DNA from: Pegea sp. RAD2-039
Taxonomy: Eukaryota > Chordata > Thaliacea > Salpida > Salpidae
Assembly: GCA_034620365.1 (NCBI GenBank)
Contig: JAQGEQ010000334.1
Span: 1 to 64,000 of the forward strand
Length of the DNA: 64,000 nt
Reading direction: 5' to 3'
Positions 11,687 through 23,791 of the stretch are shown piece by piece (position 1 is the stretch's first letter; every line of letters starts with the position of its first letter). A model generated the notes under the pieces. It was not told where the DNA came from. It searched no databases and saw only the letters and a program-made list of their open reading frames with translations. Position numbers and translations under genes: made by a program.

Positions 11687-12942
11687 GAATTTTACAACAG
11701 AGACATTGTTGATTTTGTTGATTATCATTTAATATTAAAGCCGGTTTCTAATTAGTTAAACAGTAATTGACAAGTACTGTGAGTGTATAAATGTCTGAAT
11801 AATTTTTTTTCTGGTGGTTTTATTTGTTCATCTTTTTAACATACATGAAGCAAAAGATCAGATTTTATGATATTATTTGATTCTTTGTGATCCTTATAAA
11901 AGATATTTTTTATTTAGTTGAAAAACGCTTTAACAGAATTTTCATCAAATTAATTTATTTTATGTATACATAATCTAATTTTTTATAAATATAAAAGTTT
12001 AAAAATTCTTTTCAAGAAATGAATTTTGAATCATAATTAAATTCCGCTGTAATTTATGCTAAACAAATCTAATTAACGAAGAATATATGAATAATTTATG
12101 AATATTATGTTGAAGTTTCTATTTAAACATGATTTACATTTTGATTAACGGCTAAATCTAAAGTAATGTCGATCAGAACAATTATTCTGAAAAATCATTT
12201 GAAAAGCAGAATATTTTTCTTAAGTAAGATTCGTTATTGAACTCTGGAAGTTAGCTCTTAAAAGTTTGATTTTAGACTGTTTAACTGACAATGGTATTAT
12301 TGATAAATTAATATAGTTTCAGAAACAATTTAATAATATCATTGCGTTCGTCATGAACAATTTGTATTACTAATGATTTGCGTCAAGTTTTTTTATTTAA
12401 ACATAATAAATAAATTACGAGAATAATGTTACTTTTTAAATTCTTTTCTATGAATTATGCAATTCATTTCTCATTCAAGTAGTTATACAATCGAAAGCCA
12501 AAGTAAATCATAGCTCTAAATGTAAATTTTAAAGGTAAACAAATATTTGTTTAGAACTCATGCAAAAACAGTTTTACGAAATATATTGTTTACCTTTAAA
12601 GTGTAATTTTTGTAGATAATTCAACAAATGCACTATAAATGAGATATTAAAACATTTTTCATTTATCTAGTAAAAACTATAAATCCAGAAATTGAAAATA
12701 AAAAATTCTTGTTCTTCAATCATCAATCAAATATATTTTTTATTTTGATATTAAGTGAAAGAAAAATTAAAGTTAAAAACATATATTTTCTGCTTTTAGT
12801 AAAATCAATTTTCATTTGCGTTAACCCCATAAATCATGTACTGAAAAAAGTCAACATAACAATTTTAAACAAACAAGTTCTTTGTCTTTGGCTTAGTTTA
12901 ATTTATTTTATTTCTAACATTTTATTCAAACAAATTATTTGT

Positions 12943-12978
12943 AATTCACAACATCCGCCAGCTGTCGCTGTTGGCACT
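12943..12978 (+). repeat. Hairpin repeat D, copy 3
   Basis: CAACA and TGTTG can pair as outer arms. The centre reads CCGCCAGCTGTCGC, containing CAGCTG instead of the GCTAGC of other copies. The partner in the duplicated block is at 36,454. Confidence 0.6.
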
Positions 12979-13483
12979 TTATTTACCTTTTTTCTTATTT
13001 AATTTTTTATTCTGAAAAATCAAAAAGTTTGCTTACTTTTATTCAGCTTCAAATTAACCCAAGATCAAGCCCTTGAGCCTGGGTTTACCTATGAGTCCAA
13101 ACATAAAATAGTTTATCATAACATATTTTCTTCGGACAAAACTGAGTTTTTTAGTAATACTTTGTAGAGAGCTCAATGCCCTTGGCTAATTTCAATGCTT
13201 GTTTTACATACTAACTTTTCTAAGACATAGATTTGTGTTGAGTAGGTTTATATTATAAATTTTAAATTATTTATTCAAGAAATTAGCAAAACCGTACACC
13301 TACTGTGAGTCGAAAATTATTTTAATCGTTTAATTTTAACAAAACATAGCAGTAATTAGTTTAAGGGCTTATGATGAATGATTTTCCTTACACATGTTTG
13401 TTAACAGCAAAACAAACAGATTCGGTTTTTGTATTTTTAAATTTAATATATTTTGTTTCTCAGAATACAAGCAAACATTTTTA

Positions 13484-13516
13484 AGCATTAACAGTTGCAA
13501 GCTGTTGCTGTTGATA
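13484..13516 (+). repeat. Hairpin repeat D, copy 4, diverged
   Basis: AACAG...CTGTT arms are kept around TTGCAAGCTGTTG. The sequence between is altered, so the fold is conserved more than the sequence. It lies 540 bases after copy 3, a D-D pair also seen at 36.45/36.98 kb. Confidence 0.5.
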
Positions 13517-14317
13517 GTTCACTGAAACATTGTTATTTTTCGCGTTTGGTTTTATTTCTTTTATTGATAAATTGTTTTTGATTTACAAGATGGATATTTT
13601 CTAACAACAGTTTAACAACAAATTGTTGCGCTTAGCAATGATAGAATTCAATTTAGACTACTTAATTACCTAATTTTGTACTGACTGTTTGTATAAGATT
13701 AAACGTTTTTAGTAATAAGTAAATAATATTATTACACTTGTCATAAACAGCTTCTGTTATCTTTGATTTGTATGTACTATTATCTATTTTTGAATTATCA
13801 GTAGATAGAGAATTTCGGATTATTGTTTTTCAAGATATTTCTAGAGACTTTGTTCAACAGCTTAACTGACAAAATGTTCGACTACTGATTGTTGTTTATT
13901 ACAGACAGAAACGCTTTCAAATAACATTATTTAAACAAAATTCAAATTAGGGAAATTATTTTTTACTTTGATTACTTGGGATAGTTGTAAGCTTTTATGT
14001 TATTTTGAATTTCATTCTTTTTTAATAGAGGTAAAATACATTTAATATATTCATCTCTTTTTTTAATAAAAATATTTTTATGTGAGTTTCTTAATATAGT
14101 TTGCAAATTGCTTTCTAGTTATATTAGAGATAAAACATTCTATTTGAAAAAGTTCAAGTCTATAAATAAATAAACTATAATCTTAATTGTATTGTGTATT
14201 GAAAGAGAAAGTTTAGAAAATCTTAAAATAACATTTTTAAGAAGAATGATTTTAATATTATATCACATGTATTGTCCGTAAGACATTTCCCAGTAAAATT
14301 TAAAAGTTATTTCTGTT

Positions 14318-14400
14318 GAAAAACATTAACTAAAGACTGAGATTACTCAATTGAGTATGAGAGAATTTGTCTGAAGTCGGTTTGACAGAATTTATCTGTA
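14318..14400 (+). repeat. Family C 5' half, truncated copy 4
   Basis: It keeps AACTAAAGACTGAGATTACTC and contains the 14-bp perfect palindrome TACTCAATTGAGTA (14,344-14,357). The Sm-like end is missing. It stands about 600 bases upstream of the zinc-finger start, as in the paralogous block. Confidence 0.5.
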
Positions 14401-14990
14401 TAAACATCACAATTAATATGTATATCGCTTGCTTATTGAAATGAAAAAATCATTGAAAAAGTATGTGAATTGTTGTTTCAGAGAATTAAATCAAAATAAG
14501 CTATATGTTATGATATGTAAATGATTTTACAGCAGAAAACATTTACAAAAATCAAATCAAATTATCAATTCAGGAAAGTAAAAATATAAACGTGTTGAAA
14601 AGCTTTTCCTTATTTATAGATATTGTTAAAAGCTTTCTTTGATTTTCCAGTGAGAAGATTTACTTTTGAAAACCGAGTGCAAACTATACTCTATCATTGT
14701 TTAATTTGTGTTTATTTTGTATTAGTTTTACTTTTGTTTGTTATTACTTGATTATCATTTAATTATTTAGTAAAATTCTTAAAATATTTTGTATTGTTGT
14801 TTTTAATATAATTTTACAAACTTGCAACATATCGTTAAAAAAACGATTAAAGAATAAGCCTACTTATGAATTCAACTGTTTTAAAATTTAATAGTTTTAG
14901 AATTTCAAATAAATTTTCTTCATAGAAACACCTGTCAGTTTCACTCTTAAAAGAACATAGGGATTACGAAAAATTCACGTTTTCCTTAAT

Positions 14991-15773
14991 ATGGATGAGA
15001 GACAAAACAATGGATTCAATCAGAAAAGAAAAACATCAAACTTAAATGTGGAATATCCTAAGCAGAGACTGATGTGGTATCGTAAGAAGATTACTGACCA
15101 GCATAATTTGCAAACTATGCGAGAAGAAAAGGAACATAAAAAGAAAAATCTAATATCTCAAGGTAGCACAGAGGCTAAATTTGAATGTTTTGTATGTGAG
15201 AAAAGATTTAAGTTTGAATCAAATCTGAAGTCTCATGAAAGAGCTCACACTGGTGAAAAGCCTTTCGAGTGTGCTGTTTGCCTGCGATGCTTTTCTCATA
15301 AGTCAACCCTTAACAGTCATAAAAAAACTCATACTGGTGAAAAGCCTTTCGAGTGTGCTGTTTGTCTGCGATGCTTTTCTCATAAGTCAACCCTTAACAG
15401 TCATAAAAAAACTCATACTGGTGAAAAGCCCTTCCAGTGTAATATATGCCTTCGATATTTTTCTCGAAAATCATCTCTTGCTTATCATGAAAGAACTCAC
15501 ACCGGTGAAAGGCCTTTCCAGTGTGATTTGTGTAGAAAAAGATTTTCTCTGAAATCAACTATGGATAGACATGAAAGAACTCACACCGGTGAAAGGCCTT
15601 TTCTGTGTGATGTGTGTGGAAAAAGATTTTCTCAGAAGTCAACTTTGTATAGCCATGAAAGGACTCACACCGGTAAAAAGCCATTCCAGTGTGGCGTGTG
15701 TGGAAAAAGATTTTCTCAGAAGTCAAATGTTAATCGTCATGAAAAAATACACTTTATTAAATCTGTTCAATAG
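14991..15773 (+). CDS. C2H2 zinc-finger protein, seven fingers
   Basis: Intronless ORF of 260 residues, a probable nuclear DNA-binding protein. Residues 1-63 are basic and carry no recognisable KRAB, BTB or ZAD domain. Seven C2H2 fingers follow at about 64-86, 92-114, 120-142, 148-170, 176-198, 204-226 and 232-254, each C-X2-C-X12-H-X3-H. They are joined by TGEKP, TGERP or TGKKP linkers, and a short tail (FIKSVQ) ends the protein. Fingers 2 and 3 are identical, and their DNA repeats almost exactly over 84 bases, a sign of recent finger duplication or conversion. The base-contact positions are serine/threonine-rich (QKST, HKST, LKST), with QSN and arginine in the last finger. The ATG is the first in frame and is shared with the 38.6 kb paralogue. 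The target and role are unknown. Confidence 0.92.
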   Translation: MDERQNNGFNQKRKTSNLNVEYPKQRLMWYRKKITDQHNLQTMREEKEHKKKNLISQGSTEAKFECFVCEKRFKFESNLKSHERAHTGEKPFECAVCLRCFSHKSTLNSHKKTHTGEKPFECAVCLRCFSHKSTLNSHKKTHTGEKPFQCNICLRYFSRKSSLAYHERTHTGERPFQCDLCRKRFSLKSTMDRHERTHTGERPFLCDVCGKRFSQKSTLYSHERTHTGKKPFQCGVCGKRFSQKSNVNRHEKIHFIKSVQ

Positions 15774-17230
15774 ATCATTTGCACAATTTTAAACAAAACA
15801 CATCTATTTTGTCATGAAAGTACGTAAAACAGTCAAACTTGATTAGAATTTTTCGTGAATAACTTTGTTAAAAATAAACATTCTTATTCATAAAACGCCA
15901 ATTTGATTAAGATCCGTAAACGATTTATTCAAATTATTTTTCAACGATTCTGAAGATTACTTTTTTTAAAGATGTGTGGTTAGTTCCTTCACTTTTTGTT
16001 CCTGAACTTTTAAAAGAATTTTTAAAAATAATTTTGACAGCGGTATGTACAAACAATGTTTGATCGTTTTGTTTTCCATTAGACTATGATAAGATAAAAT
16101 TTTACAAAGTAAGTTCACACAGAAAATTTTTTGGTTAGTAATAGAGATACCTAAGGAAGTTTAATATAAGATGATCCAATTTTTTTGATATCAAATCTAA
16201 AATTTACCAACCTCATTATGGAGCTCTACCTAAGTCACGAAAGATAAGATAAATTTTTGAAAAGTCAGAAAAGTATTTAAACAAATTTCGAGTTAAAAGA
16301 AAACTTCTAAACTTCTTAAATGTTTTGTCATTCCAAACATAGAAGCAAAAATTTTTATATTATATGTTTTCTAACAATATATTTACTAATCATTTAAATT
16401 TTATAACCGCTAAACTTGCTAGCACAAAATTGATGTCGAATTTTTGTTGTTTATAATGAGGAAGATTATGTATTTTAATAAACTTAATTATTTTTGTGTC
16501 TGTTTTTATAAGTAAAATAAGAAAATTACCAAATTTCGTGAATCACAAAATTCAAATAAGCTACTCTTAATATAAAACAGACATTAAGTTGTTAATTTTT
16601 ATATAAAATCTTATGGCTATTTACTATTACAAAATCGACTTTTTGTTAAAAAAATCCTAAAGAGAGTTAATCTAATCTTTAAAAAGTCACTTTAAAAGTT
16701 ACTTTTAAATATATTTGGTTACTAATTAAGTTTCAAAATATTATTAAATAAAAAGTTTTAATCCAGAAGTTGAATATCAAATTGAGTTTAAAAAAAATTA
16801 AATTTAGCATTATGACCATATATCTTCTTGGTAACTTTGATTGAAGTTTATTGAAAATTATTCAATTCCAAATTCGTTCAAAGCTATTCAATTATGAGAA
16901 ATGGAGTATAGTGTTTGTATAATAAAGTTTATGGTGTAAACTGGTAAAAAATTGAATTCGTTAAGAATTATCTATTCCGAACTCCAAACCCTTGGATGAT
17001 TTCAACTTTCTTTTATTTTTTAACATATAAAAAATATTATATTTTTACTGAGTAAGAGTACTTTTTAAATTTTATAAAAATTACTGATGAAATTAGCAAA
17101 ATTCTACAGCTATTGCGCGTGGAAACTTATTTTCATCGTTTATATTATCATAAATATGCTAATCCTAGTGAAGATAAATGGAAATGTGTTTTTATAAATA
17201 GTTAGTATTACATAATTTTTACAAAAAATT
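15774..17230. repeat. 3' flank of zinc-finger gene, duplicated
   Basis: It matches 39,462-40,910 with few differences, so the duplication extends well beyond the gene. It is A+T-rich with no other gene seen. From about 16,080 it also resembles 25,500-26,100 and 61,300-61,920 more distantly. Near 17,157 the text CTAATCCTAGTGAAG is the tail seen behind C units, but no C unit remains here. Confidence 0.6.
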
Positions 17231-17280
17231 ATTACTAAAAAAAATCTTTTTACTCTTACGCAATTTTATTTTATACTTAT

Positions 17281-17356
17281 TTAAACAATGAAGTGCTTTA
17301 CCAGCTCCATCCATTGCGATGTAATGTGAGCTCACCCGATAAACTTACTCGTTGAA
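17281..17356 (+). repeat. Block E, copy 3
   Basis: It contains GCTTTACCAGCTCCATCCA, then TTGCGATGTAATGTGAG and CTCACCCGAT. CATC and GATG can pair. The following GACAAGAAGTACTTCATTAC carries palindrome GAAGTACTTC. A copy 6 starts 340 bases after the block. Confidence 0.6.
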
Positions 17357-17624
17357 AGTGAAATTATTACTCAACATCTGATTTCAACTTTAATAAGACA
17401 AGAAGTACTTCATTACATTTACTGCTCATTAACAAATACATTCTTTTCAAACTTTTTTATAGGAAACAAATATTACTTTTTACATACAACATTTACTAAG
17501 AAATTGTCGTTTCTTTGGTTGGTAAGTATAAATAGAAAATTATAATTGAATCTAAAAAATAATACGAATAAATAAAAACTTTATTTTTAAATGTTTTTTT
17601 AAGAACTTTACTTTTTTCTGTTTT

Positions 17625-17739
17625 AACCCACAAATATGAGACCAAAACGGGTTTATATATAACATTATGTTTCCCAGGTTAAGCTTACGTGTATCATTTC
17701 TCTTATCATAAATCCATTTGGAAACTGATACATTCAGTT
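17625..17739 (+). ncRNA. Family A Sm-RNA-like unit, copy 6
   Basis: The 5' block is intact (AACCCACAAATATGAGACC) but ends TATATAACATTA, without AG|GT. Sm-like CCATTTGGAA is followed by hairpin AACTGA-tacat-TCAGTT. A second, 5'-less A copy follows with its hairpin end exactly 150 bases further on. Confidence 0.45.
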
Positions 17740-17827
17740 GAATTTAAAAGCATAGTTTTTATACAGAATGTTTGTTTTGATGAATTTCAATTATTAGGGA
17801 AGTCGCTTACTTAGTCCTGATTTTTTT

Positions 17828-17889
17828 CAATTAACATCAAAGCTGCCAAATCTTGTTTCATTATTTTTTAAAAGCTGATCATTTCAGTT
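17828..17889 (+). repeat. Family A 3' half copy 7
   Basis: It consists of a middle part (CATCAAAGCTGCCAAATC), Sm-like TTATTTTTTAAAAG and hairpin CTGA-tcatt-TCAG. The 5' block is absent. Block H follows (17,928-17,972) with near-palindrome GATAATTAATTATC. Confidence 0.5.
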
Positions 17890-18232
17890 GAATTAAAAGC
17901 TATCTATTCAACAGGTTGTTGGTGTTGTAGATAATTAATTATCAATAAAGTCGTTTCTAACGAGATTGGTAATTGGTGAAAGTGAAGGAATTGTCTTTTT
18001 GTGCTTGTTTTCTGGTGCTTGTCTTTCTGAATTGTCATTCTTTTGGTGGTTGTTTTTGTTTATTTTTTCAACTTACATAAAACTTAAAGAGGAAAAAAAT
18101 GCTGTTCTTGAGTTTTGAAAAGAATTTTTTAAAAATGCTTTGAAACCACGTTCGAAAAACAATTTTTGATCATTTGATTTTTCTGAAAGTTCTGATATAA
18201 TTTGTACTATTAAAAAGTATTGTCATTCTACA

Positions 18233-18303
18233 GCATTTGTGTTTCGGTGGTAGATTTCTCGCCTACCAAGCTGCAGGGGCAGGTTGGATTCCCACCGAGG
18301 TAG
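18233..18303 (+). pseudogene. tRNA-Gly-like sequence, copy 1
   Basis: It resembles tRNA-Gly(GCC): D-arm text TTCGGTGGTAGA, then TCTCGCCTACCAA, and GGTTGGATTCCCACC as T-arm. The anticodon position would read ACC. The acceptor arms (GCATTTG and AGGTAGA) do not pair, and the T stem has mismatches. It is therefore a pseudogene or a tRNA-derived repeat. It is present at the same place in all three copies of this duplicated block. Confidence 0.65.
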
Positions 18304-19608
18304 ATTTAGTTATGTCTACAAAATCTGATTTTTTTCTAAAAATAAAAGATTAAAAACCTTTTCCAGAAATGAAATTTGAATCATAAGTAAATTCTGCTCT
18401 ATTTTATGCTAATTAAATTAAGATAATGCCGATTATTGAAATTTTCATTAAATATTGGATTAATGTTTGCATTAAAATAAGATTTTCTCAGTGATTAACC
18501 ACTACGTTTAAGTAATGTTGATCCAAACAAACATAATAATAAATAAATGTTTATAAATTAACAATTAAGCTCATTATGTGAAAAATGAGGAAGATTTGAT
18601 TATTTTATGAATACTTTTCAGACAATTAAGTTACAAATAGTAATTTTGAAGGATTTTCATAAAAAAATAAATTTCTACTAATAAAAATATTAATTGTCAT
18701 ACAAATGGTTATAAATAACAGTAAGTAACTAAATTCTGAAAAAAGTTGATAAGGTCATAAAAAATTAAACCTCAATGATAATCATTTTAAATTTAGAAAC
18801 AAGCAATTTCATTTAAAATATCATCTAATAATATTTTAACTAATAATAAAAATTTTAAAACAGCTAAGGAAGCTACTTATTATCCAAACCAATCGTTAAT
18901 AAGTTAATTGTTTTTTCAATTCTTAATCTATAGTTACTTTTACAAAATCGATTTTCGGTTTAAAAAAATCCTATAGAGAGTTAATCTAAGCTTTAAAATG
19001 TCAAGTATGGTCTAATTTCTTTTATAAACGATAACAACCTAATTTTTGCGTTTGAAAATCATACCAGTAAACCATATGCAAGTTAAAAGGTAGCAGTTGA
19101 TAAACTGCTTGGTAATATTGATTACAGTTTTGTTGAAATTCAATCAACTTCAAATTAATATGATATTTAGTCAATTAAACAAATCAGACCGTTGTACCTA
19201 ATCTCTTTCAGTCAGTGTAAAGCTATTTATGAGCTTCTTATAATCTACTGTTTGTGGTGTAAACTGGTAAAACCTTAAAATCGTTATAAATTAATTTTTC
19301 AGAGATCAAAGCCCTTGGATAGTTTCAACTTTTGTTTACTCACTAACTTTTCTAAAATATAAATTTTGCTGACTAAATGTGTATTTTAAATTAAAAAGGA
19401 ACTATTGAAGAAATTGGCAAAAGGTTACATCTACTAAGTGTGGAAAATTATTTTAATTGCATTAATTTAACATTAAGTATCAGCATATAATTGAAGGGCT
19501 GATTTTATTTTTTATAAAAATGTTCGGTGATATTAAAATAAAGCAAGTTATTTGTTTTTGGCTTCGTTTATCTTTTTTTTGTTTCTTAAAAATCAAACAA
19601 GTTATTTG

Positions 19609-19644
19609 TAAATCACAACATCCGCTAGCTGTCGCTGTTGGTAC
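19609..19644 (+). repeat. Hairpin repeat D, copy 5
   Basis: CAACA...TGTTG arms enclose CCGCTAGCTGTCGC. It is led by AAAATCAAACAAGTTATTTG and followed by CATTCTGAAAAACCATTTTAA. It is identical to the 43.46 kb copy over this stretch. Confidence 0.65.
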
Positions 19645-20630
19645 TTTATTTTAACTCTTTTTTTATTTCTCATTCTGAAAAACCATTTTAAAACAATGGT
19701 ATTATTGTTAAGTACGATTCAACATTAAACTGCCGCACTTAGCTCTTATAGAATCGATCTTAGGCTGTTTAACTGCATACTTTTGTAGTGACAATCGTAT
19801 TACTGACAAATAAATTATATCTTGTTAATAAGTTACCAGTCAACGATATACTCTAGCAAAGTTCAATAAAGTTTCTAAAACGAATTAGTAATATTATTAC
19901 AATTGTCATAAACATCTTCTGTCATTAATGATTTGTTTGCGTCAAGTTTGTTCTTGATTTTAACATAATAAAGCAATACGAAGCAAAAGTTTATTTTTTA
20001 GATCAGTTTCCATGATGAACAAGTCATTTTCTCATTCAAAAAGCTATAAAAGTCAAAACAAACAACAGTTATAGCTTTTAGTTTTCAACTATGTATTTTT
20101 TTCCGTTAGAAAAATTTTTGTTTAAGAAATTCAACAAAAAATTTTAGAATCTTTACAATTTACCTTCAAAGTTTACTTTTGTTGATAATTTAACAAATAC
20201 GCTAGTTGTTGCAAACTTATTCGATTTTAGCTAGTAAAAATATAATTTATAAATTGATAACAACTTTAATTGGAAAATTGTTTAAAAAATTAATTTCATT
20301 ATTTTTTGTTCTATGCTTTTCTGTATCTAATTTTAACTCTATTCAGACAAGGAGTATTTGATTACATTGGTTTCTCTTTAACACATACATACTTTTCAAT
20401 TATTAATATTGCAAACAGACATTAATTTTCAATTATATAGTCTACTAAAAAGGTTATTTTTCTTTATTTTTAAGCATAAATCGAAAACTACAATTCAAAA
20501 TCTAAAAAATAATATGGTTGCATATTAATACATAATTATTATTATTATTATTTATGTTATTACTAATACTATTTTTTATTTATTTTTAATATTTTGTTTT
20601 TCTTTCATGAAGTTTACTTCTATTTGTTTT

Positions 20631-20742
20631 AACCCACAAACATGAGATTGAAACAGCTTTACTTATAACGCTGGATTTTTCAACTGACATCTTCTATCAC
20701 TCGATTCTTGAAAATGCAATTTGGAAACTGATAACTTCAGTT
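20631..20742 (+). ncRNA. Family A Sm-RNA-like unit, copy 8
   Basis: The 5' block AACCCACAAACATGAGATTG leans towards family B in its GATTGAAAC. It ends TTATAACGCT, so AG|GT is lost. Sm-like CAATTTGGAA is followed by hairpin AACTGA-taact-TCAGTT. Block H lies at 20,764-20,810. Confidence 0.45.
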
Positions 20743-21627
20743 GAATTAAAGTTAGCTTCTTATTGTTGATTACCAAATATCAATAAATTCGCTTTCTACT
20801 GAGATTAGCTAGATTTTTTTATTTTGAGCTTTTTATATTTGGAATACTAATTTCAGCATTTTACATAAAAGTCACTTTAAATTCAATAAAAAAATTGCAT
20901 TAGAAAACAAACAAGACAGTTTTCCAAAATTAGTTGCTTTAATAACAAGTTTAGTTTATAGAAAAGTTTTTTAAAATTTCACAACTAAAACATAAAATTA
21001 GTAGGACTGTAGTAAGAAAGATAAGGAATTTCTGAATAATAATATCTTGCAAAAATTGCATAATTTCAAAATTAAAAGATTTACCAAAATTTGCAGTAAG
21101 TAAACATTTTAAAACTTTAACTCACAAACATTAGATTAAAGTGCAATAATATATAAGATGAGTATAACAAAATTTTACCTGAAATTCGGGTGTTATTATT
21201 AACGTTATCATTAATTATTATTTTGAGGTTGAACAAGTTTCAACTTATAAATTATATAAATAGTTTTTCTAATGAAAGTAGAAACATAAGCGAAAATATC
21301 AAGCTAAAAAACACTGGAGGTTGTTAAGGATCTATATTATTAAAATATCATATTATTTTTGTTTATTCTTAAATTTTTTATTGAATATATTTTCTGAACT
21401 GCAAAAATGGAAAATATTTTCAACATAATTTACTGAAAGTGTAAACTTATTAGAATATTAATTTACTAAATTAAGTTAACAAATTATACAATTTTAACAA
21501 TCTAAACATCCAATACACAGAAATATATAAAAAATGTTATTATCAGTGTCATTATTGAAAATGCTTTGAGAATTTTTTTTTATTTTCATTTAAAAATTAG
21601 TCATTACAATTTTTAAGCTATTTTTTT

Positions 21628-21746
21628 CAGCACCAGAAACATAAGATTGAGACCACTTTATATATAAGGTTTGAGATTCAACTCAATTTGCGTAGATGCA
21701 ACCATCTAAAAAGTTTTTGTAATTGGAGCCCGTTTCTTCTTACGGG
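21628..21746 (+). ncRNA. Family B Sm-RNA-like unit, copy 3
   Basis: It begins CAGCACCAGAAACATAAG and ends the 5' block TATATAAG|GTTTGAG with AG|GT present. Inner arms AGATT and AATTT are partly mismatched. Sm-like AGTTTTTGTAATTGGA precedes hairpin CCCGT-ttcttctt-ACGGG (21,729-21,746). Confidence 0.5.
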
Positions 21747-21834
21747 TAATTTTTCGGTCAATAACATTATTGCAAGTGAAGCATTATAAAACACTTTGTA
21801 TTGAAATGAAATTTCTATCTCAGTTTAGATGATT

Positions 21835-21972
21835 ATGACAAATTTAAATTTATTTGCTGTTGTTGTTCTGAAGTGCTGCAACATTTACTTAATATTCTTC
21901 ATTCTTCTGTTAGAAAACTTTCGAAAGAAACATTTAAAAGAAATTGTAGCAGAGCAATTTCATTTATGTTAA
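21835..21972 (+). CDS. Hypothetical short ORF, 45 codons
   Basis: It starts MTNLNLFAVVVLKCC, continues with a hydrophobic stretch (LIFFILLL) and ends in a charged tail with KKHLKEIVAE. It begins about 90 bases after B copy 3. Differences from the other copies include silent changes (AAC/AAT, CGA/CGT). The function is unknown. Confidence 0.25.
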   Translation: MTNLNLFAVVVLKCCNIYLIFFILLLENFRKKHLKEIVAEQFHLC

Positions 21973-22378
21973 TGTACTGTTTGTTGTTTGTTAAAGATAA
22001 TAATACTTTCAAATAACATTATTTAAACAATAGTGAAACTAAGAAAACTAATTTTTACTCCTATTACTTGGGATAGCTGTAAATTTTTATGTTGTTTTTA
22101 ATGTTGTTATTTTTTGTTAAAGTTAATTTAACTTTAGTAGATTCACCTTATTTTTTTCATTTACTGAAAAAACGGTAAATGTGAGTTTCTTCATATAGTT
22201 TGTAAATTGCTTTCTAGTTATATTAGAGACAAACTAAAATCGTAATGGTATTGTGTTTTAAAACAGAAAATTTATAAAGTATTATAAATTTGATTTTACA
22301 AAGTATATTTTTGAAATTATATTATATATATTGTTCTTAGAAAAATTGCTTATAAAATTTAAAAATTATTTTTGTTGA

Positions 22379-22512
22379 GAACCACAATCTATTGAGACAT
22401 GAAACAAAGATTGAGACTACTTGATTTAAAATTTTTTAACAATAACGCATTAAACGTACGTTCTCGTTGCTCATATTCATGTCATTTTGGAATTTGTCAT
22501 CTTTTCAGGGTG
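22379..22512 (+). ncRNA. Family C Sm-RNA-like unit, copy 5
   Basis: It keeps ACATGAAACAAAGATTGAGA, a CAACG-like region around AACGTACGTT with CGTTG, and Sm-like GTCATTTTGGAA. The terminal hairpin is weak here (CATCTTTTCAGGG). Confidence 0.35.
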
Positions 22513-22650
22513 ACTTTATGATAAATATCGCTAATCCTAGTGAAGCAAATATAAGATTTTTAATGAAGAGTATTTAATACATAATTTTAACAATTTAATT
22601 TTAATCAAAAAAAATCTTTAAACTCTTACGCAATTTCATTATATAATTAT

Positions 22651-22728
22651 TTAAACAATGAAATGCTTTACCGGCTGCATCCCTTGCGATGTAAGATGAG
22701 CTCACCCCATAAGTTAACTCGTTAAAAG
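22651..22728 (+). repeat. Block E, copy 4
   Basis: It contains CTTTACCGGCTGCATCC, then CTTGCGATGTAAGATGAGC and CTCACCCCAT. CATC/GATG arms are preserved. The A unit expected about 270 bases later is missing in this copy of the duplication. Confidence 0.6.
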
Positions 22729-23417
22729 TTAATTTACTACTTAACATTTAGTTTCCATTCTAATAAGACAAGAAGTTTTTCATTACATTACTTCTATTTA
22801 ACCAATACATCCTTTTTTAACTTTAGTATTGCAAACATTTATTTTTTTACATACAAACTTTACTAAAGATGTTTTTTTTTTTTAAATATAAATCAAAATC
22901 TTTAGTTCAATATTAAATAATAATACAAATAAAAAAAGAGAATTATTTTTAAAAACACTACTTAAAAGGAGACTTTTGTCATGTATTGTAATTTCTGTAT
23001 TGCTTAAAAGAGTTATTTCTACTTAGTCAACATATCTTTTTGATATTTTGTTTTTTTAGACTATGATAAGATTAAATATACAAAGTTGGTTGCTATAATA
23101 ACAAGTTAAATTTATAGAAATTTTATTTTTTAATGCAACTAAAACATAAAAATAGTAAGACTGTAGTAAGAAAATAAGGAATTGTTTAATAATAAAATCA
23201 AGCAAAAATTGCATAATTTTAAAAATCTACCAAATTTTGCAGAAAGTAGACATTTTAAAATTTTAACTTAGAAACCTTAGATTAAAATGCAATAATATAT
23301 AACCTGTGTATAACGAAGTTTTACCTGATATTTGGGTGTTATTGTTTATGTTATTGTTTTTTATTATTTTGAGGTTGAATAAGTTTCAACTTATAATTTA
23401 TATAAAATTATTGTTGT

Positions 23418-23532
23418 TCAGCATCACAAACTTAGGATTGAAACCACTTCATACATAAGATTTAAGATTTAATGCAATCTGCTTATCAACGTCAGAAAGA
23501 TTAGTTTTTTAAACCCGTTAATTGTTACGAGT
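23418..23532 (+). ncRNA. Family B Sm-RNA-like unit, copy 4
   Basis: Inner hairpin AGATT-taatgc-AATCT is perfect. Sm-like TTAGTTTTTTAAA precedes terminal arms ACCCGT and ACGAGT, which pair with one mismatch. The 5' block ends ATAAGATTTAAG, without AG|GT. Confidence 0.45.
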
Positions 23533-23791
23533 GATTTTATGGTAAATAATCTTTTTGCTAGTGAAGCATTATAAAAGATCTGTTATTGAAATTAAATTTC
23601 TTTCTCTGTTTAAATGATTATCACTTATTTAAATAATTTGCTGTTGATTTTTTGAAGTGCTGCAGCTTAGTTGCATCTTGTACTTATTATTTTACTTTTC
23701 TATACATTCTTACTGAAGCTGAACAGTTTTCAATTATAATTTAAATACTATTGTATAAAGTTAGTCAAGCAGAACTGTTAAACAAAATACC

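Larger units (their letters stand above)
10500..20300. repeat. Large segmental duplication, partner 33,060-44,130
   Basis: Both blocks hold, in the same order, the 45-63 codon ORF, an A unit, two D repeats, a truncated C unit, a zinc-finger gene, an E block, an A pair, a tRNA-Gly-like sequence and a D repeat. The spacing offset drifts from about 23.58 to 23.84 kb through small indels. The partner differs between about 33,650 and 35,030. It also carries roughly 125 extra bases near 37,890-38,015. Confidence 0.85.

Noticed and set aside
12709-13002. 97-codon plus-strand frame.
   Set aside because: It runs through hairpin repeat D and A+T-rich flank, and the duplicated copy at 36.2-36.5 kb does not keep it.
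15235-15552. Second frame inside the first zinc-finger gene, also at 15,571, 38,839 and 39,175.
   Set aside because: These are overlapping frames of the repeated finger DNA and have no independent support.
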